DNA of 64,000 nucleotides from Charina bottae (taxonomy: Eukaryota; Chordata; Lepidosauria; Squamata; Charinaidae): NCBI GenBank assembly GCA_023362775.1, contig JALMGJ010000003.1, positions 53,669,416 through 53,733,415 on the forward strand. Direction: 5' to 3'. The position numbers and the translations under genes were made by a program. The notes under the pieces are model-generated. The model was given only the letters and a program-made list of their open reading frames with translations. It ran no database searches and was not told the DNA's origin. Below are positions 12,593 through 21,960 of the stretch, piece after piece. Each line of letters opens with the position of its first letter. Position 1 is the stretch's first letter.

Positions 12593-14019
12593 ACAACAAC
12601 AACTAACTAACTATCTATCTAAACAGTTTTGGGGAGGCCAGTGACCAAGACAAGAAAGTAATGAAGTGGTGGGTAGGGCCATCTTTCAGAATTTGGTTAA
12701 TTTTATAGAAGGGTTCCACAATTAAAGGCAAGAACAGGCTATTTTTTAGTAGCCAAAGGCTGTAATTAATACATTTGGGGACCTCGAGGGCAACATCATA
12801 CATGGGACCAAAGCTGAGTTTGGATGGATTTGTATTTTCTTTGCTTTTTAACAGTGATATACCAATTTAGGACTTATATTACGTTCATCTCTTTGCCAAG
12901 TCAAAATGGTGGGAAACTATGTCGTCGGTTTTCAGGAATAAAGGTCAGAGAGATGGTCCTGAGTACCACAAAAAGGGGCCTCAGGGACAGGCTGGCCAAC
13001 CGTGGTTTGTGGCTAGGTAGCAGTATGGCGTCAGGGCTCAGGAGATTGCAAAAGGAAAAAACAAGAGGTGGGTTTGGGGGTCTTTGTTGAAGATACTTTG
13101 GATTTGTTCTTTACAGACTTTATTACCTTTAAGGAATGGTGTGGGTTTTGTTATATATAATTTTGATTGATCTCAGTTCTCCCACATCATCCTGAAAAGA
13201 TAATTGATAGGTTTATTCAGTTACAAGGTAAGACATAAGATAAAATGATAAAGGAACATTTTTTTAAAAAAATCCTGTGCTAGAAGTTTCTTTAAGAACT
13301 TTCTTTTCTGAAACATCAGTCTTCAATCTGAATAGACGAATGCTTCTAAAAATCCATTTTAACAGAGAAATCCTTTAAAGTTCTCTGTATTGAATACATA
13401 TCTGGAGACTATTAGATGAAGGAAGTACTGTATAGTCGGCATTCTTCTCCTGTTTTTTCTAAAGATTTAGGGATGGAAAGAGTCAGAAGTAACTTTCAGG
13501 GGTCTTTCAGGTTATAGTTTTAAAGTTCCATGTGCCCATAGGTTTTGCAACAAGGATCATAATCATTTTAATCATACAGGTTTATGTTTTACCTTGAAAA
13601 TTCTAGATCAGCTTGCCTTCATGAAAATCAACAAGGACAGGTCTGAGAAACATGGCTAGGCACAAAGGGTGTCATTATGACAATGAGGTTTCTTTCATTG
13701 ATTTGGATAATTGCACAGCAATTAGCAGTAAGCAAAGTGAACCATACTTCTTGTAAGCTACAGCAAGTGAAACCTACAACAACTGGTGTTATGCAAGGAC
13801 TGTACTGCTCCTTTTTTATGTACTTAGTACTTGCAATCTTGAGTCAGCAAAGTCTCCAAAACTTCTAACTCAATAATGCAAATATGATTAAGTTGTCTAA
13901 TAAAGAAGGAAGTTAGAAAATGACAATTGTCTGTGTTAAAGGGCTGGGGCAGCTGCAGCCCCTTGCTGGATGTTGGTTGTACATGTTGTTCTGTTGTCAA
14001 CCAGATTGGTGATTTTGTT

Positions 14020-14350
14020 TTTATTTATTTATTTATTCATCATACTTATATCCCGCCCATCTCCCTCTCAAGGAGGGACCCTAGGCGGTTCACAATAAAA
14101 TAGCTTAAAATCAATTTAAAAAACCATAAATAATACCAATAATAATTAAAATACATAATTACAATCAGATCCAAACAATGGTAGATCTTATCCCAAGAGC
14201 TGGTCGGGCTGGTCAAGAAAAATCTAAGAAACCAGCCAACCCCAAGACTGGCTATTCCCCACCCCACCTCAAGCATGATGACAGAACCAGGTCTTTAGGT
14301 TTTTTCTAAAGTCCAGGAGAGAGGGGGCTAATCCTATTTCAGGGGGGAGA
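14020..14350 (-). mobile_element. CR1 LINE 3' end, minus strand
   Basis: (TTTA)n, then TATCCCGCCCATCTCCCTCT, CCTAGGCGGTTCACAATAAA, and about 230 bp of further CR1 3' sequence. Confidence 0.75.
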
Positions 14351-14602
14351 ATGTTTTTCCTTTTTTCTTTTCCAGCTTGTGCTGTGTTCTGTCCTGTCTT
14401 GCTCCTAGTTATCTTGTTTTTATGCTTTATTTTTTATATTCTTTATGTATTTATATTCTTTATTTATATTCTTTATATTGTGAGCAGCCCAGTCTTTCTG
14501 GAGTTGGGTGGTCTCAAATTGAATGAGTGAGTGAGTGAGTGAGTGAGTGAGTGAGTCAATGAATGAATGAATGAATGAATGAATGAATGAATGAATGAAT
14601 AT
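14351..14602 (+). mobile_element. CR1 LINE 3' tail ending in (GAGT)n(GAAT)n
   Basis: TTATATTGTGAGCAGCCCAG ... GGTGGTCTCAAATTGAATGA, then eight GAGT units and ten or more GAAT units (14521-14600). Confidence 0.65.
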
Positions 14603-15372
14603 TAGACTTATATTATTTTTCAGTAAAACTTCCCTTCAAAGATGGTTATTTTCCAGTTCTGACAAGCATCTTTATATTTATTTACTTTTCTTTGGGAGAG
14701 AGGAAAAATTACATTCCCTAATCGTTGCAACTAGTGGCAACATTTCACATTCTAGCAAGCCAGTGTTTGATTCTGAAGACCAGTGTTATTCTATGGAAGC
14801 ATAGTGTGTAAAAATATTGAGCAACCATATTTGTGGAAAAGAGTTTTGTACTTACAATGTTTTTGGTGGTTCAGGCCTGTAACCCTCCAGAAAACCCTTT
14901 TGTTGCAGTCCAAAGCCCAGCTTGCAAGGGTGGGTGCAAGGTCACATGTGGTGGGAATGCAGCGACTGACCCATTGTGATTACACCCATGGTGATCAGAG
15001 TTGCCTGGTTCATCCTGGCAAGGTCCCCTTTCAACATTCCTTAGAATAATTAAATCTGCTTCACTCACACAACTCAGGGGCCACTGACACACAATGAAAT
15101 ATTTGTTTATGGTTGTGAAAAGACTCTGACTTCTATTGATAGAAGTCAGTAGATCCATCACAACAGGGCAACCCCAGCTCACTGTGGGGAGTGATTCCTC
15201 TGTACCTCCTTTTCCAGGCATAATGGTCATCCTCTTGTTTCTTTCAATGTAATGTCAAAAAATGTATTATCTGTTTCACCTTTTATTTGGAACTATGCAA
15301 ACAAGTGTCTCACTGGCTGTTGTGGGTCTTCCGGGCTGTGTGGCCGTGTTCTGGAAGTTGTGGTTCCTAACG

Positions 15373-15403
15373 TTTCGCCAGCATCTGTGGCCAGCATCTT
15401 CAG
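15373..15403 (-). ncRNA. Hammerhead-ribozyme-like core in PLE terminal repeat
   Basis: On the minus strand: CTGAAGA, a short possible helix II (GCCA/TGGC), then GAAACGTT. Possible stem I is about 3 bp. It matches the CUGANGA/GAAA consensus with extra bases before helix II. PLEs are known to carry hammerhead motifs in their terminal repeats. This copy looks weaker than those at 18099 and 38347. Confidence 0.45.
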
Positions 15404-15486
15404 AGGGCAGGAGCACAGATAGAAGCAAAATCTCTGTGCCCAGGTAGAGTGGCACTGTTCTATTTATAGAGCTAAATTATAGGAGA

Positions 15487-17811
15487 TTAGGTGGGGTTTT
15501 TTTGTTGTGTTGAAATGTTAACGAGTGGCTGATGAGCGTGATTAGCATGTTCATTGTGAGAAGTATTCCCATGACCTGGTGGTTGGACTGAGTTCGTTGA
15601 CCTTTTGCAGGCTGTGTTTTTCAGGACTGGTAGCCAGGTTTTGCTAATTTTTAAACTTTCTTCTTTTTTATTGTAACTGTGCTGGTGTTTGTGAATTTCA
15701 ATGGCTTCTCTGTATAATCTGGTGTAGTGGCTTTTGGTGTTGTCCAGTATTTCTGTGTTTTCAAATAGGATTTTGTGTCCTGTTTGCTTGAGAGCATGTT
15801 CAGCTACTGAAGATTTTTCTGGTTGCTGTAGTCTGCAGTGTCTTTCGTGTTCTTTTATCCTGGTGTGAATGCTTCGTTTTGTGGTTCCGATGTATACTTG
15901 TCCGCAGCTGCATGGTATGCGGTATACTCCTGCAGCGGTGCGGGGGTCCCTTTTGTCTTTAGCTGATTTTAGCATTTGTTGTATTTTTCTGGTGGGTCTG
16001 AAGACTGTTTGAAAGTTGTGTTTTTCCATCAGTTTTCCCATGCGGTCAGTGACTCCTTTGATGTAGGGCAGGAATACTTTGTTTGTGTGGGGCTGTTTTT
16101 CTTCAGTTGGATGTTGTTTTCTTGGTTTGATGGCTCTTTTTATTTCATTCTTGGAATAGCCATTCGCCTGTAGGACCCAATTCAGGTGGTTAAGTTCATT
16201 GTTGAGAAATTGGGTTTCATAGTTTCGATTAGCACGATCCACCAAGGTTTTGATCATGCCTCTCTTTTGTCGTGGGTGGTGATTGGAACTTTTGTGTAGA
16301 TACCGGTCTGTATGGGTGGGTTTTCTGTATACTTTGTGTCCTAGTTTGAGGTCCGGTTTGCGTATGACCAGCGTATCTAAACATGGAAGTTTGCCGTCAG
16401 TTTCTTTTTCCATAGTGAATTGTATATTGGGGTGGATGCCGTTTAGGTGGTCCAAAAATTTCTCCAGTTCTTCTTCAGTATGACTCCAAATTGCGAAGGT
16501 GTCATCCACGAACCGGAACCAGACTGTTGGTGTAATGGGTGCCGATTCCAAAGCCTGTTTTTCAAAGTGTTCCATGTAAAAGTTTGCTATGACTGGGCTC
16601 AGGGGGCTTCCCATGGCAACGCCATCCATCTGTTCGTAGAACTCATTCTCCCATTGAAAGTAACTAGTTGTTAGGCAGTGTTGAAATAAAGCTGTAATGT
16701 CTTCTGGGAAGATTTGCTTGATGAGTGCCAGGGTGTCCCTTACTGGCACCTTGGTAAACAGGGAGACCACGTCAAAGCTGACCAGTTTGTCCATGTGGTT
16801 GAGTTTTAGGGTGCTGATTTTGTTGATGAAGTGTCCTGAGTCTTTGATGTGGGATGGAGTCTGTCCGATGTGGGTCTGTAAAAGGGTAGCCAAATGTTTG
16901 GATAATTCATATGTCGGGGAGCCAATGGCACTTACAATGGGTCTGAGTGGGATAGAGTCTTTGTGGATTTTGGGGAGTCCGTATAGTCTAGGTGAGAGAG
17001 CTTCTGTCTTGCAAATACGTTGTAGTACGTTGGGATGCAGGGAGGAGCTCTTTATCAGTGTGTTGGTTTGCTTCATGATTTTGTTGGTCGGATCCCGTCT
17101 TATTGTTCTGTATGTGGTGGGGTCTAGTAGTTCTCTGATTTTGTCTTTGTATTCATCTATGTTCATAATTACCGTGGCGTTGCCTTTGTCTGCTGGAAGG
17201 ATGATGATGTCTGGGTCCGAATTGAGGGTCTCTATGGCGTTTCTCTCCTTCTTGGTAATGTTGCTGGTGGGGGGCTTTGCTTTCCTCAGGATTCTTGCCA
17301 CTTCACCCCTTATTTCTTCTGCTTCTTCCTCTGGACGTTGGTGAATGGCTGATTCCACATTGGCAATGATATCTTCCACCGGAATTCTGGTGGGTGTAAT
17401 TGCAAAGTTTCCTCCTTTGCTTAGGATGGAGGTTTCTTCAGGAGAGAGTAGGCGTTCTGTCAAATTGATGACAATGCGTGAAGTATCCAGTGCCGGTTTT
17501 GGTTGACTATTTTGGCATTTGTTGAATTTTTGCTTTTGTCTGTTTGTGTAGTCAAAGATGTCCTTTTCCATTTTTCTGTAGGATATGGTATCAATCTTGT
17601 CCCAATCCTGGCTTCTCATTTTGTGACTGAGGCTCATATGTGTGTCGAATAGATCTTTTTCTGTGATGGCAAGGTTTCGGCGGGCTGTGTGAATTCTCTC
17701 GCGCAGGAGGGCTTGTTCAAGGCGGTCGTAAATGCGGCTGGCTTGTGACGATTTGAAGGTCCTTTTCGTTCTGAGAAAGGCTGGAATGGTCCTGGTATCT
17801 CTGCATCGCAT
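15487..17811 (-). CDS. PLE polyprotein: reverse transcriptase plus GIY-YIG endonuclease
   Basis: An open frame of 774 codons from the first ATG (17811). The frame stays open upstream into the terminal repeat but without an ATG. It makes cDNA from the element's RNA and nicks target DNA. RT motifs appear in order: LYGLPKIHK near residue 275, LVSFDVVSLFTKVP, GVAMGSPLSPVIANFYME, and the catalytic FVDD near residue 434 (16493-16520), the Penelope form of YxDD. The C-terminal GIY-YIG domain starts near residue 627 (GVYRIPCSCGQVYIG), followed by the R-x3-H region. Penelope proteins are usually about 800 residues, so this is close to full length. No stop or frameshift interrupts it; it may be recently or still active. 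Whether it is catalytically competent is inference. Confidence 0.9.
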   Translation of the reverse strand: MRCRDTRTIPAFLRTKRTFKSSQASRIYDRLEQALLRERIHTARRNLAITEKDLFDTHMSLSHKMRSQDWDKIDTISYRKMEKDIFDYTNRQKQKFNKCQNSQPKPALDTSRIVINLTERLLSPEETSILSKGGNFAITPTRIPVEDIIANVESAIHQRPEEEAEEIRGEVARILRKAKPPTSNITKKERNAIETLNSDPDIIILPADKGNATVIMNIDEYKDKIRELLDPTTYRTIRRDPTNKIMKQTNTLIKSSSLHPNVLQRICKTEALSPRLYGLPKIHKDSIPLRPIVSAIGSPTYELSKHLATLLQTHIGQTPSHIKDSGHFINKISTLKLNHMDKLVSFDVVSLFTKVPVRDTLALIKQIFPEDITALFQHCLTTSYFQWENEFYEQMDGVAMGSPLSPVIANFYMEHFEKQALESAPITPTVWFRFVDDTFAIWSHTEEELEKFLDHLNGIHPNIQFTMEKETDGKLPCLDTLVIRKPDLKLGHKVYRKPTHTDRYLHKSSNHHPRQKRGMIKTLVDRANRNYETQFLNNELNHLNWVLQANGYSKNEIKRAIKPRKQHPTEEKQPHTNKVFLPYIKGVTDRMGKLMEKHNFQTVFRPTRKIQQMLKSAKDKRDPRTAAGVYRIPCSCGQVYIGTTKRSIHTRIKEHERHCRLQQPEKSSVAEHALKQTGHKILFENTEILDNTKSHYTRLYREAIEIHKHQHSYNKKEESLKISKTWLPVLKNTACKRSTNSVQPPGHGNTSHNEHANHAHQPLVNISTQQKNPT

Positions 17812-18049
17812 TAGGAAGGTTAAGGAGCAGAGTAGGTGTGCTTTTCTGTTCCGGAGTGTTTCCCGTCTCCGTGTCTGTCGGAACACAGATGCTGGCGAAA
17901 CGTTAGGAACCACAACTTCCAGAACACGGCCACACAGCCCGGAAGACCCACAACAGCCATCGAACTCCGGCCGTGAAAGCCTTCGACAATACAAAGTGTC
18001 TCACTCTTTGGAAAAGTTTTTTTTAACTATATATTTGTTTTGGTTTTTA

Positions 18050-18190
18050 TATTTATAAATACAACACAACTTTGATTTGTATTTTAAGTATTCAGTGCTT
18101 TTGCACTGAAGATGTTGCCTAGCCTGGCAATGAAACGTCTGCAAGAAAACAACAAGGCTCAGAGAGCACCAAGGACTCCACATTTGTATT
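18050..18190 (+). mobile_element. PLE-like family C terminal fragment
   Basis: Sequence shared in inverted orientation with 19915-20025: the hammerhead motif followed by GAAAACAACAAGGCTCAGAG and a GCACCAAGGACTCCAC stretch. No coding sequence remains. The family assignment is by analogy with PLE terminal repeats (ribozyme signature, inverted pairing). Confidence 0.5.
18099..18146 (+). ncRNA. Hammerhead ribozyme motif, PLE-like family C (best copy)
   Basis: All parts of a type I hammerhead are readable. Stem I: TTTTGCA (18099-18105) pairs with TGCAAGA (18140-18146), 7 bp with one G-U. Core: CTGAAGA at 18106-18112. Helix II: TTGCC with GGCAA, 5 bp plus a G-T closing pair. Then GAAA at 18132-18135. 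A self-complementary ACGT would form a minimal helix III, and GUC is the cleavage triplet, with the cut expected after C18139. One extra base sits between the core A and helix II, a tolerated variation in natural hammerheads. Flanking DNA (to about 18185) matches the inverted copy at 19915-20010. Confidence 0.65.
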
Positions 18191-18366
18191 TAATGCCAGA
18201 CACTCTAGTATATAACAAGGAGTTTGGATAATTTTTGTATCTGTGCCAGGGTGTTGGAATATGCACGAGCAAAAAAGTAATTGAAACCTGGAGAACAGGT
18301 GAAGCATGAATGAATGGACTCTGAATGAATAGGGGGAGAAAAGAAATCTATGGAAAGTCAGTAGAT

Positions 18367-18571
18367 CACAGCTTTCCTAACTGTGTGTCGCGACACTTTA
18401 GTGTGTCACAACACACAGTCTGGTGTGTTGCCACACAACTTGGAAGCGGCAGCGGTGCGCCATCAGTGCTTCCGTGTTTTAGCGGAGGCCGCCGCCGTGC
18501 ACGCCCGCACCCCCACACGCGCCCCCGCCGCCATTGGTGTGTCGCCAACGGCGGCACTTTGGAAAGCACTG
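18367..18571. mobile_element. GC-rich hAT MITE with perfect 8-bp TSD
   Basis: TSD CAGTAGAT at 18359-18366 and 18572-18579, with TA in the middle. The ends are slightly altered (CACAGCTTTCCTAAC ... TTTGGAAAGCACTG). Confidence 0.88.
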
Positions 18572-18599
18572 CAGTAGATGATAGGTCTTGGGTTTGAAT

Positions 18600-18800
18600 A
18601 TTTTATTTATTTATTTATTTGATTTGATTTATATAGCTGCCCATCCATATACATGAGTCTAGGCAGCTTACACTAAAATAAACAAAATACATAAAATATA
18701 AAAAATAAACATAGCAGCCGGGCATCATCCAAACAATTATCCACACAGCCAGGAGAATATTAAGGTATGATGTCCCGGTCTTTCCAGTTCTGTGGTTGGG
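18600..18800 (-). mobile_element. CR1 LINE 3' end, minus strand
   Basis: (TTTA)n then ATATAGCTGCCCATCC, GTCTAGGCAGCTTACACTAAA and a purine-rich body. Confidence 0.65.
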
Positions 18801-19016
18801 GTCCAAAGCTTTCTTTGCCCCTAGGATATTATAAGAGTGATGCAATGTCCTCTTCTGACTGCACTCATTGTTTAGTATTTCTCAGAAGATGCCAACTCTG
18901 GGATGGCTTGCTAACTGGACTGTATGTGTGCTACTGAAACTGAGGCCAATGGTCTGAGTTAGCCTTGGAGGGTCCACATCTCTTCCTGAACCTGATTCAT
19001 CTAGAGCAGTGTTTCT

Positions 19017-19141
19017 CAACCTTGACAACTTTAAGATGTATGGACTTCAACACCCAGAATTCCCTAGCCAGCTTTGCTGGCTGGGGAATTCTGGGAGTTG
19101 AAGTCCGCACATCCTAAAGTTGCTAAGGTTGAGAAACACTG
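19017..19141. mobile_element. Palindromic hAT MITE with perfect 8-bp TSD
   Basis: CAGTGTTTCTCAACCTTGAC ... AGGTTGAGAAACACTG. The element is almost one long hairpin. TSD ATCTAGAG at 19009-19016 and 19142-19149. Confidence 0.9.
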
Positions 19142-19153
19142 ATCTAGAGCACT

Positions 19154-19348
19154 ATGTCTATGAAGGTTCTCAGTCATCCAGGTGGAATTGTCTGTAACTT
19201 GAATCATGTCAACTGGATTTCTATTTTCTCAGTGGAAACGTTTCGCTCCTTATCCAGGAATTCCAGGAAGGAAGAAGCTCCTTGGATAAGGAGCGAAACG
19301 TTTCCACTGAGAAAATAGAAATCCAGTTGACATGATTCAAGCTACAGA
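19154..19348. mobile_element. Fold-back PLE-like family B insertion (195 bp) with 14-bp TSD
   Basis: TSD TGATCTAGAGCACT at 19140-19153 and 19349-19362. The body is an imperfect hairpin: about 75 bp on each side mirror one another around 19258-19272, each arm carrying the GGAAACGTTTC / GCTCCTTATCC motif. The left arm has about 45 extra bp (TCTATGAAGGTTCTCAGTC...). The hammerhead-like core has lost CTGA at the junction. It inserted between two hAT copies. Confidence 0.75.
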
Positions 19349-19357
19349 TGATCTAGA

Positions 19358-19445
19358 GCACTGTTTCTCAACCTCAACAAGTTTCACATGTATGGACTTC
19401 AACACCCAGAATTCCCCAGCATGCAGACCAACACCCAGAATTCTG
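19358..19445. mobile_element. Partial palindromic hAT MITE
   Basis: CACTGTTTCTCAACCTCAAC and TATGGACTTCAACACCCAGA. The left half of the 19017-19141 family; the right half is lost. It is separated from its neighbour by the PLE insertion. Confidence 0.7.
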
Positions 19446-19679
19446 CAGCTGTAAGTTCATTGTTCCCCTCCAAACTTTGAAGGAAGCTGTCAAGCTCCTC
19501 CAAAAGTTGCTTTTGCATTTTAATGTTTAATGTGGAAAAGGATAGTTTAATTAATTTTAATTTATTTTTAAAAAGATCAAATGTAGCCTAATTCTGGCTC
19601 TGCCACTTCTTGATCCTAAGCCATTCATTTTGCCCCTCTCCATAATAAATGTAACCTGAAAGCAAAAATGTTTAGAACC

Positions 19680-19760
19680 TCTGACATATTTATTTATTTG
19701 TCATATTTATTTACCGCTCATCTCATGTACGACATATTGCCATCACACCGCAGCAGTAGA
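19680..19760 (-). mobile_element. CR1 LINE tail fragment, minus strand
   Basis: ATTTATTTATTTGTCATATTTATTTACCGCTCATCTCATG, the reversed end of a CR1-type tail. Confidence 0.5.
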
Positions 19761-19966
19761 AATGATAGTATTCTCTAAATTACTTTTAATAATCAAATGC
19801 TACCATGCATATCCCCAAACACTTTCACAATGTCCAGCTTTCATGTTATTACTGGAAAAACCATTGCTTCATTGTCATATAAGTCAATCAAAGAGAATAT
19901 TTGTAGCTCAGGGTTGAACTGTGGAGTCCTTGGTGCTCTCTGAGCCTTGTTGTTTTCTTGCAGACG

Positions 19967-19996
19967 TTTCATTGCCCGACTAGGCAACATCCTCAG
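19967..19996 (-). ncRNA. Hammerhead-like core, PLE-like family C, degraded copy
   Basis: On the minus strand: CTGAGGA, helix II GTTGCC/GGCAAT around TAGTCG, then GAAACGTC. Stem I pairing is poor in this copy. The surrounding 90 bp (19917-20000) is the inverted relative of 18106-18182. Confidence 0.45.
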
Positions 19997-20038
19997 TTCG
20001 AAAAGGGAGTGGTGTTTGCTCTCAGTTTATATACAGTG

Positions 20039-20227
20039 TCTATGAAGGTTCTCAGTCATCCAGGTGGAATTGTCTGTAGCTTGAATCATGTCAACTGGAT
20101 TTCTATTTTCTCAGTGGAAACGTTTCGCTCCTTATCCAAGGAGCTTCTTCAGTCTGAAGACTGAAGAAGCTCCTTGGATAAGGAGCGAAACGTTTCCACT
20201 GAGAAAGTAGAAATCCAGTTGACATGA
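20039..20227. mobile_element. Fold-back PLE-like family B insertion (189 bp) with 13-bp TSD
   Basis: TSD TTTATATACAGTG at 20026-20038 and 20228-20240. The same family as 19154-19348 and the same fold-back layout, but with both head-to-head cores kept: CTGAAGA ... GCTCCTTGGATAAGGAGC ... GAAACG at 20161-20192 (+) and its mirror at 20121-20152 (-). It carries no protein-coding sequence, so it must have moved with an enzyme supplied in trans. Confidence 0.8.
20161..20194 (+). ncRNA. Hammerhead-like core, PLE-like family B
   Basis: CTGAAGA, one spare A, a perfect 7-bp helix II (GCTCCTT-GGAT-AAGGAGC), GAAA and ACGTT. Stem I is cut short by the fold-back junction, so cleavage in this copy is doubtful. 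A mirror-image core is on the minus strand at 20121-20152. Confidence 0.5.
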
Positions 20228-20397
20228 TTTATATACAGTGGTTTGCCTGCTTGTGTTGGTGGGGGTGTTGTTCTCTCCTGGGAGTTCCTTGATTGGGCTG
20301 TTGTTTACTGCTTGGTTGATTGACTGAATTAATAGTTCCTTGATTAGGGTATATTGTGCTGTTTGATTGTTCATCCTAGGAAGTTGGCAGATGTAGT

Positions 20398-20525
20398 TCT
20401 TTTCACAGAATCAGAGTCGGGAGGGGCCATCAAGTCCAACTCCTTGCTCAGTGAGGAATCCGAATAAAACCATCCCAGACAGCTGACTCTCCAAGCTCCC
20501 AAGAGGAGCTTACTACCTCTCCTGA
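20398..20525 (-). mobile_element. CR1-like LINE fragment, minus strand
   Basis: CACAGAATCAGAGTCGGGAGGGGCCATCAAGTCCAACTCC has the AATCATAGA ... GAGTCCAAC pattern of reversed sauropsid CR1. It lies just upstream of the CpG-rich promoter. Confidence 0.5.
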
Positions 20526-20639
20526 AAAATGGCTCTGCAGCCCAACTGCTCTTATCGTGAGAAACTGTTTAGTCAACTCGAATCTGCTTTTATCTCTTCA
20601 GGCTTAGGCTTTTCTATACCTCATGTGGTTAATCGCCTC

Positions 20640-21960
20640 GACTCCCATTGGCAGAAAGGCGGCACAGGGACGGTATGCATTCCTGCATGGATAAATAACG
20701 TTAACCAGTCGGGACCAGGCTGACGGCGAGCGCGATTAAAAAAAAAAAAACCCACTCCAGACTATTTAATCAGCCTATATAATCACGGGAGCTACTACAG
20801 TACTTTGCCGCCGACGCTTCCAAATCGAAAAAGAGGGTAGCACTGCTTCCCGTGGTCGGGCCACATGGTCCCGCCTCCAGGTCGCCTGTGGGCGGGCATG
20901 CCCAGGTCTGGCTCGCTCGCTGAAATCCCGCCCTGTGGGGAGCGTCACTAGTAGGCTTGAAATGCACACCCGGTGGAGGAACCAGCCGCCCGCCCGCAGT
21001 TAACAGGCTGCGAGGTAGCGCGTGGGGCTGCGTGCGGCCGGCGGCTTCGGGGTCGATAGCCACCAAGCAAGGGGCGCGATGTGTCGGCCAGCTCTGACCA
21101 GGCTGCTGCTCTTTCACCTGCTCCTGATCAAGCTCCACATCGCGAAAGGTGGGTCGGGCTGCGAAGGGGGAGGAACGGGCGGCTTGGCTCGGAACTGCCG
21201 AGCAAGTGCGCGCCACGCGTTCGCTGCTGCCGGGCTGGTGCCGCTGCTCGGAACTCGTGTGGTTTCCGCTGCCCGACCCCCCGCGTGGGGGAATCCGATT
21301 GTGTGCCTGGGGGTGTGTGCAAACAGGCGAGACAGCCATTGTGTGGCGTGGAATCGCCAAGAGACCGTGTGCGTAGAAAGACCATCCTAAACATCCCGGA
21401 ATAATTGGAAGGGTGCCACTCGGTGCTCATGGGGAGAAGCTAACAAGGAGGCGGACGGGAGTCTCTCACTTGCGACCATTCCTTCATCTTTTCCAAAGCG
21501 GGTTTCATTCGCCATCTGCCCATTCATTCCTCGTTCTCTCTTCTCCCGCCCCTTCCCCGGTTTAAATGCAACCAGGGATTAGAGAAATAAATGCGAGACA
21601 GATTGCCGTCGCCCTATTGGGGGCTCCCGTCGCCTCCTGGTACAAGCAGTGCCCGAATGTATCTAGGATTCTTGGGGAAAACGGGGACGGAGAGCGACGG
21701 GGCTCCGCACCTTTTCTGCGCCTTTCTTGGCTTGGAATGGTCCTTTGTTGTCCACCTGCTTGCTGGTCTCCTTCTCATCCAAGGATAGGATCGGTCACAC
21801 CTCCCTAAAACTGGCCTGCCTGGGAAGGTCGCAGCATTCTTTGGGAGAAGCTTCGTCGTAAATAGTCTTTGTGCCTTTTCTGTGGAGCTTAAAGAGCTTA
21901 AAGAGCGAGAATCGTGGCCTAGCACGTTGGGGCTTGCCGGCTAAGAAAGGGATTGCGAGG
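20640..21960 (+). promoter_or_regulatory. CpG-rich promoter / 5' region of the LRP8-like gene
   Basis: A block of clearly raised GC and CpG content in otherwise AT-rich DNA. It surrounds the first coding exon and extends through intron 1. It holds GC-box-like strings (GGGCGGG near 20890, CCCGCCC near 20930). I see no convincing TATA box at a fixed distance from a start site. This fits a CpG-island promoter with dispersed initiation. The transcription start and any 5' untranslated exon cannot be placed from sequence alone. Confidence 0.6.
21079..21148 (+). CDS. LRP8: LRP8 (ApoER2)-like, coding exon 1: signal peptide
   Basis: First coding exon of an LDL-receptor-family gene. The ATG at 21079 has G at -3, and an in-frame TAG lies 21 codons upstream (21016-21018), which fixes the start. 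The 23 complete codons read as a classical signal peptide: MCRPALTR, then a Leu/Ile-rich core (LLLFHLLLIKL), then HIAK. The exon ends in AAAG before a GTGGGT donor at 21149, leaving phase 1. Joined to the acceptor at 22090/22091 the frame continues into an LDLR-A repeat. In the family (established knowledge) the product is a type I receptor for reelin and apolipoprotein E that enters the secretory pathway. The LRP8 assignment rests on exon 2; signal peptides are not diagnostic. VLDLR is the main alternative. Confidence 0.82.

Larger units (their letters stand above)
15315..17993 (-). mobile_element. Complete Penelope-like element (PLE) with 12-bp TSD
   Basis: A 2.68-kb element on the minus strand. 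Both ends carry inverted copies of a segment of at least 60 bp including TGTTGTGGGTCTTCC and CCTAACGTTTCGCC. It is flanked by the direct repeat AAGTGTCTCACT at 15303-15314 and 17994-18005, which marks the insertion. The terminal segment near 15373-15403 holds a hammerhead-like core on the minus strand (CTGAAGA ... GAAACGT). The copy at the other end lacks the CTGAAGA half. Almost all of the interior is one open reading frame. Confidence 0.9.
19915..20385 (-). mobile_element. PLE-like family C terminal fragment, interrupted by family B insertion
   Basis: Inverted relative of 18050-18190 that continues beyond the shared part into GT-rich DNA (20241-20385). It is split at 20026-20240 by a family B fold-back insertion with a 13-bp TSD, which shows that family C is the older of the two here. 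Confidence 0.5.

Noticed and set aside
17812..17994. Extended N-terminus of the PLE protein
   Set aside because: The frame is open but begins without ATG and lies largely in the terminal repeat. The first ATG is at 17811.
20770..21430. Open frames on both strands around the CpG-rich promoter
   Set aside because: They result from high GC. Only the frame from 21079 to 21148 joins properly to an LDLR-A exon.
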